DNA of 10,203 nucleotides from an uncultured Eubacteriales bacterium (lineage in GTDB: Bacteria; Bacillota_A; Clostridia; Oscillospirales; Acutalibacteraceae): assembly GCA_934454005.1 (NCBI GenBank), contig CAKSGI010000058.1:1-10203 (forward strand), given 5' to 3'. The position numbers were made by a program, and so were the translations under genes. Under the pieces are notes generated by a model that searched no databases, had not been told where the DNA came from, and saw only the letters and a program-made list of their open reading frames with translations. Shown piece by piece: positions 7,053 through 10,203 of this stretch. Numbering within the stretch: position 1 is the stretch's first letter; each line of letters opens with the position of its first letter.

Positions 7053-7386
7053 CTAATTCTTTTTCTTCTATAAATTGCTTAATAATGTTATATATTAATA
7101 TACTTGGTGTCCTACAATCTCTTACATAATCAGAGACAAATATTTCATAAAACTTTATATATTCATCATCTGTTAAATATATAGTAACTCGTCTTGTTCT
7201 TGGCTCATTAGCAGTCCCATAAATAATCTTACTTTTATCTAAAACTGGATTATCAATCCAATCTTTAATAATAAAACTTGCTATTTTAGCAAACTTTACA
7301 CTATATTTATGAAGCCCTTCTCTAACTATATATCTTTCTAACTTAATTCTCATATCTTCATTTATTCTTACTGCTTCCTTATGCAT
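7048..7386 (-). CDS. Putative DNA-binding protein with two ribbon-helix-helix-like units
   Basis: The 112-residue product contains what look like two ribbon-helix-helix units. The first is at ~4-44 (EAVRINEDMRIKLERYIVREG, then KFAKIASFIIKDWID). The second is at ~64-108 (RRVTIYLTDDEYIKFYEIFV, then TPSILIYNIIKQFIEE). Each has a short basic strand followed by two helices. Such proteins usually repress promoters or act at oriT or partition sites; two units in one chain would form a built-in pseudo-dimer. The ATG at 7386 follows an AGGAG that overlaps the stop of the DUF6906-like ORF, so the two are co-translated. Repressor, relaxosome accessory and ParR-like roles are all possible. The assignment rests on sequence pattern only. 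Confidence 0.75.
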   Translation of the reverse strand: MHKEAVRINEDMRIKLERYIVREGLHKYSVKFAKIASFIIKDWIDNPVLDKSKIIYGTANEPRTRRVTIYLTDDEYIKFYEIFVSDYVRDCRTPSILIYNIIKQFIEEKELD

Positions 7387-7398
7387 CTTTTCTCTCTC

Positions 7399-7548
7399 CT
7401 AAAGCTTAATTTTCTTTAGCTTATTACTTATCTTATGCTTCATATGAATTTCTTTTGATAGAACTTTTACTATTAACCAATTATTTGGATTTAGTCTATT
7501 TTTTCTAATAATCTCTTTCTGTTTTCTTGTTGGATTTTTCCCTTTCAT
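7399..7548 (-). CDS. DUF6906-like small basic protein (49 residues)
   Basis: The translation starts MKGKNPTRKQKEIIRKNRLN and continues PNNWLIVKVLSKEIHMKHKISNKLKKIKL. This resembles the very small basic proteins common on Firmicutes plasmids and phages that I recall as DUF6906, whose hallmark is a K-G-K-x-P-T-x-x-Q-K start followed by an LNP-x-NWL motif. Their function is unknown. The ATG at 7548 has a near-ideal AGGAGGAG site. The stop overlaps the ribosome-binding site of the ribbon-helix-helix gene, so the pair forms a small operon that begins after the terminator at 7672-7706. Confidence 0.85.
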   Translation of the reverse strand: MKGKNPTRKQKEIIRKNRLNPNNWLIVKVLSKEIHMKHKISNKLKKIKL

Positions 7549-7671
7549 ACCTTAACTCCTCCTTTTAAACTTAAAATAACATTAATAAAATAAATACTAA
7601 TACTTACTTTATTAATACTATTTAATAAGATTTAATTGCTTTTAAATGCTTAAAAAATCTAATTAATTTAT

Positions 7672-7706
7672 TATAAAAAGGTGCTCTTTTTGAACACCTT
7701 TTTATA
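7672..7706. terminator. Bidirectional intrinsic terminator after the sortase gene
   Basis: The arms TATAAAAAGGTG (7672-7683) and CACCTTTTTATA (7695-7706) pair perfectly over 12 bp. After one mismatch the stem can extend by two more pairs, leaving a five-T loop. The A-run and T-run on either side of the GGTG core give terminator form in both directions. It lies 14 bp past the sortase stop and separates the pilin/sortase unit from the next operon. Confidence 0.85.
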
Positions 7707-7719
7707 GCTTAAAATATAT

Positions 7720-8445
7720 CTAAAACATTATTTTTTGTTTTGTAACTATACCATTAACAACTAATCTTTCAACAGTCCCTTCAACTCCGTTACAAGTAAC
7801 TAAGCTAAATACTTTTCCACTAGATAAATCTTTATTTTTAGTATAGTAATTACTATTTACATTTTTATTTTCTAAAACTTCTACAAGATCACTTCCTGGA
7901 TTATTACTAAAAAAGCTATCATATATATCACAAATAAAAATAGAAAATATATCACATTCCATAGTCTTATTTTCTGTGTATATATAGAACTTTTCGTGCT
8001 GCTCCATATATTCTTTGTTTAAAAATTTCCTAAGCTCTCCAAACATCTGAAACTCTCTCATATTATGGCCATAAATCTTTATATGATCTTCTGATAAGTC
8101 TTTCTTTGCATCACTAAATATAGAGCCTAAAGGATTATAATTTCCTTCTAAATCCTTATATAAATATTCTTCGTTTGTATCTCCTATAAGTATTGGATAA
8201 TCTACAGTTGTTCCTGGAATATAGATCCACGCCACTATATCTTTATTTTCATTTTTTAACTTATGAAAATCTATTTTTCTATTTAATGGATTATTTTCAT
8301 CTTCAGTTACTACTACTTCTCTAATGGCTTTATTCTTCTCTTTAGTATCTATGGAATATTTAGCTTCATTAAAGGCTAAATAAAGAAATACTATAGTAGC
8401 TAGTAAAAAGATTATCCCCACTATAACACTAATTCCCTTCCTCAT
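7720..8445 (-). CDS. srtB: Class B sortase
   Basis: This membrane-anchored transpeptidase cleaves a sorting signal and joins the surface protein to the cell wall or to another subunit. The 241-residue protein has an N-terminal membrane helix (~6-25) and a complete sortase domain. The class B opening is seen (WIYIPGTTVDYPIL at ~73-86). The catalytic residues are H127 (YGHNM), C218 (LVTCN) and R227 (ERLVVNG), and the GSIFSD and MFGELRKF elements of the class are present. The ATG at 8445 lies 8 bp after the pilin-like gene with AGGATGG between them, so the two form one unit. The adjacent surface protein is its obvious substrate. A terminator follows. Confidence 0.92.
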   Translation of the reverse strand: MRKGISVIVGIIFLLATIVFLYLAFNEAKYSIDTKEKNKAIREVVVTEDENNPLNRKIDFHKLKNENKDIVAWIYIPGTTVDYPILIGDTNEEYLYKDLEGNYNPLGSIFSDAKKDLSEDHIKIYGHNMREFQMFGELRKFLNKEYMEQHEKFYIYTENKTMECDIFSIFICDIYDSFFSNNPGSDLVEVLENKNVNSNYYTKNKDLSSGKVFSLVTCNGVEGTVERLVVNGIVTKQKIMF

Positions 8446-8453
8446 AAGCCATC

Positions 8454-9197
8454 CTATTTTTCTTCTATTTTTTTCTTAGTCTTATTTTTAATAAGAAAAG
8501 CTACTGATGCAAGTAAAGCACATCCTGCAGCTAAACCTAAATAAATATTTGTTTTATTATTATAGCTTGTATCAGGTACTCCTGGCGTTTCTACTTCAGG
8601 AATTGGTGAATGTTTTGGTATTGCATTAACATCATAAATCATATTTTTATCTACCTCACTCCAAGTTGGAATTGAAATTAAAAAAGGTGTTATATTCTCG
8701 TAATTTGCTATATCTACAGCACTTACTAAATATACACCAACTTCTAAATTTTCTATTTTTCCTTTTCCTTCAGAATCTGTAACTAAAGTATTCTCAATAC
8801 TCTTTGATAAAGTCGCTAGTTTATTTGCAGCTGACTCTAAATCATTGACTTTTGTTATTGAGTTTAAATCTAATTCTGAGGAGCTGTAATCTCCCGTTAA
8901 TTTATACTCTCCATCTATTACATCTGCTACTTTATTTACAGAGAGCTTCACATTGCTTTTATCTTTTACTTTTTCTGCATCTTCAAGTTCTATTGAAATA
9001 CTTCCCTTGTATTCTTTATCTACATCCTTAAGTATTTCTTTAATTGGAACTAAAGTATCTTTATCTTTTATTTCTTTTTCTATTACAATAGAATTGTTTT
9101 CTAAATTGCTTTTGTTATTAACTTCAGCATTTGCTACTATTGATAAAGATGATGTTATTAAAACCGTTGCAATTAAACATTTAAGCCCTAGTTTCAC
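8454..9197 (-). CDS. Pilin-like cell-wall-sorted surface protein
   Basis: The 247-residue precursor has a signal peptide (1-24, cleavage after ANA) and a ~175-residue extracellular part. It ends with an LPXTG-type signal: VPDTS at 207-211, a hydrophobic segment (~217-236) and a lysine-rich tail. The middle region, with KVADVIDGEYKLTGDY, LENLEVGVYLVSA-type and PFLISIPTW stretches, resembles the first domain of Gram-positive pilin subunits and adhesins. It is short, so a minor or basal pilin or a compact adhesin is likely. The start is GTG at 9197 with AAAGGAG nine bases upstream; nearby ATGs are out of frame. The adjacent class B sortase should anchor it. pCW3-type plasmids are known to carry an adhesin/sortase cassette. 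Confidence 0.82.
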   Translation of the reverse strand: MKLGLKCLIATVLITSSLSIVANAEVNNKSNLENNSIVIEKEIKDKDTLVPIKEILKDVDKEYKGSISIELEDAEKVKDKSNVKLSVNKVADVIDGEYKLTGDYSSSELDLNSITKVNDLESAANKLATLSKSIENTLVTDSEGKGKIENLEVGVYLVSAVDIANYENITPFLISIPTWSEVDKNMIYDVNAIPKHSPIPEVETPGVPDTSYNNKTNIYLGLAAGCALLASVAFLIKNKTKKKIEEK

Positions 9198-9248
9198 ACA
9201 TATCTTCTCCTTTCTATATTTACATAATTTTTCAATATACTAAACTTT

Positions 9249-9563
9249 TTAATAATCAGTTATAGCTCTAATCTCCTTATCAAACTTACGCTTATTTTTC
9301 ACTCTTTTAAAAGTTTCAGCCATAAGTTTTCTTCTTTCTTCATCTGTTAAACAATTTAATTGTTCTATTGATTTTACTATATTAACTTCTTTAAATTCTC
9401 CTTGCACTTCATCTTTTGTTAAATAACTTAAATCTACTGGAATTCCTTCTGCACATAATCTAAATCTATCCTGGAGCTTTTCAAAATTATATGTGGTGTT
9501 AGAAACTAATGACTCTACTGTTCCACCTTCATACATAATTTTCAATGCTTGTTCTATATCCGT
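9249..9563 (-). CDS. Unknown soluble protein (~104 residues) with a non-ATG start
   Basis: I do not recognise a family. The protein is soluble and charged, with a predicted helical N-terminus (DIEQALKIMYEGGTVESLV), a middle strand region and a basic helical end (DEERRKLMAETFKRVKNKRKF). The start is unclear. A TTG at 9545 and an ATG at 9536 have no ribosome-binding site. A good AGGAAAG site (9573-9579) is correctly placed nine bases before codon 9561-9563, which is ACG, two bases after the preceding ORF's stop. I place the start there, giving DIEQALKIM in frame. The ATG may have mutated, or ACG may be used weakly. If only TTG works, the protein is 98 residues. Confidence 0.65.
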   Translation of the reverse strand, partial: TDIEQALKIMYEGGTVESLVSNTTYNFEKLQDRFRLCAEGIPVDLSYLTKDEVQGEFKEVNIVKSIEQLNCLTDEERRKLMAETFKRVKNKRKFDKEIRAITDY

Positions 9564-9565
9564 AT

Positions 9566-9670
9566 TTAATCACTTTCCTTTCTATATTTTATTAATGCTT
9601 TTTCATAATTATCTGTAATAATTTCATCTCCATTTTCATTATCCCAAACTATCCATTTACACTTATTCAT
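9566..9670 (-). CDS. 34-residue small protein coupled to the next ORF
   Basis: The translation MNKCKWIVWDNENGDEIITD continues to NYEKALIKYRKESD. The ATG at 9670 has a strong GGAGG seven bases upstream. The frame ends two bases before the expected start of the next gene, whose ribosome-binding site lies in its last codons, a typical coupled pair. The KCKWIVWDNENGDEI pattern looks like a real beta hairpin, not random A+T translation. The function is unknown. Confidence 0.65.
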   Translation of the reverse strand: MNKCKWIVWDNENGDEIITDNYEKALIKYRKESD

Positions 9671-9731
9671 TTCATATCCTCCAATTTAGTTTGTAATAGT
9701 AACAAATCACATCTTATATCTGAATGGCTTA

Positions 9732-10085
9732 TTAAGGTAAATTTATTTTCACTAAAATAACTTTTTCCCAAGCAAGATGATTTACTTCTTTCTCTGCTTT
9801 TTTAACTAATTCTTCGTCAGATAATTCATTATATTCAGAACCGTACCCATCTAAAATATCGTCTATTAACTCTTCCTCGTCCCAAGACCTAAAATAAATT
9901 CTTTCATCACTACAATAATACTCGTCTAATTCAGCTTCTCCAAACTTTCCAAGCCACCAACTATAACCATCACTACCTACAACTTCACTATCAACCATTA
10001 CCTTAACTTCCAATGTTGGATTTTTACTCATAAGTTTTGCTAAATTATTTAAATTTTCTTGTTGAATTTCTATTTCTTTTCTCAT
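9732..10085 (-). CDS. Acidic conserved hypothetical protein (117 residues)
   Basis: The product is rich in Asp and Glu (about 28 acidic against about 13 basic residues). A helical start is followed by VKVMVDSEVVGSDGYSWWLGKFGEAELDEYY and an acidic stretch (~65-95). I recall similar DGYSWWxG-containing proteins of unknown function in Firmicutes phages and plasmids. There is no membrane segment or catalytic motif. The ATG at 10085 has an excellent GGAGGAAG site. Strong negative charge and a location in the accessory part of a conjugative region would suit a DNA-mimic or anti-restriction role, but that is speculation. Confidence 0.85.
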   Translation of the reverse strand: MRKEIEIQQENLNNLAKLMSKNPTLEVKVMVDSEVVGSDGYSWWLGKFGEAELDEYYCSDERIYFRSWDEEELIDDILDGYGSEYNELSDEELVKKAEKEVNHLAWEKVILVKINLP

Positions 10086-10098
10086 AAATTTCTTCCTC

Positions 10099-10167
10099 CT
10101 ATTTATGTTTTAGTTCACAATAGTTACAAAGAACTAAATCGCTAAAAGCGACGGCTGGAGTTAGTGA
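10099..10167 (-). pseudogene. Possible 3' end of an upstream coding sequence (CxxC motif)
   Basis: An open frame of 22 codons, SLTPAVAFSDLVLCNYCELK and two more residues, ends at a TAG that overlaps the ribosome-binding site of the 117-residue gene, as expected inside an operon. It is more G+C-rich than its surroundings and has a CNYC metal-type motif. In the same frame a TAA lies directly upstream and no start is present. It could be the tail of a frameshifted gene. The rest of 10168-10203 shows nothing I can assign. Confidence 0.25.
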
Positions 10168-10203
10168 TTAAACTTAATTATATATGGAAAAAATAAGAAG
10201 TGA

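Overview
The window is strongly A+T-rich, and every gene I can support lies on the minus strand, so transcription runs from right to left. The gene set matches the conjugation region of the Clostridium perfringens pCW3 plasmid family: a tcpK-like gene, an oriT-like spacer, a tyrosine-recombinase-like relaxase (tcpM), then tcpA, tcpC, tcpD and tcpE. The best reading is a conjugative plasmid, or closely related integrated element, of C. perfringens or another low-GC clostridium. The species is inferred from gene families and composition only.

Right third (about 10203 to 7670): an accessory segment. It holds an acidic protein of unknown function (9732-10085), a 34-residue ORF (9566-9670) and a coupled ORF whose expected start codon reads ACG (9249-9563). 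A pilin-like LPXTG-type surface protein (8454-9197) follows, then its adjacent class B sortase (7720-8445). A good bidirectional terminator (7672-7706) closes this block.

Middle (7670 to 5400): a small DUF6906-like protein coupled to a protein that looks like two ribbon-helix-helix units in tandem, then a 61-residue protein and the tcpK-like winged-helix gene. The 3' end of tcpK runs into three GTTCCCAC repeats spaced exactly 12 bp apart, which are candidate TcpK-binding boxes. A 500-bp gene-free spacer follows. It holds a 28-bp perfect palindrome, two overlapping G+C-rich hairpins and a long A+T hairpin, and it is the best candidate for oriT. A small membrane-anchored protein and tcpM come next.

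Left part (5400 to 1): after a terminator that starts inside the last codons of tcpM come a second small membrane protein, an unlisted 58-residue membrane peptide abutting tcpA, and the run tcpA (coupling ATPase), tcpC (VirB8-like scaffold), tcpD (small membrane protein) and tcpE (conserved membrane protein). tcpD and tcpE are directly abutted. Downstream of tcpE, where tcpF would be expected, the last 150 bp of tcpE and about 100 bp of spacer are repeated in tandem with a 260-bp period. Each spacer carries the same perfect 12-bp-stem hairpin. The array appears to continue past the left edge.

Functionally, TcpK and TcpM would process oriT, TcpA would couple the DNA to the channel, and TcpC, TcpD and TcpE would be channel parts. 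The pilin/sortase pair could help cells adhere. The most unusual items are the tcpE-tail repeat array with its internal terminator-like hairpins, the structured oriT candidate, and the apparently lost start codon at 9563.
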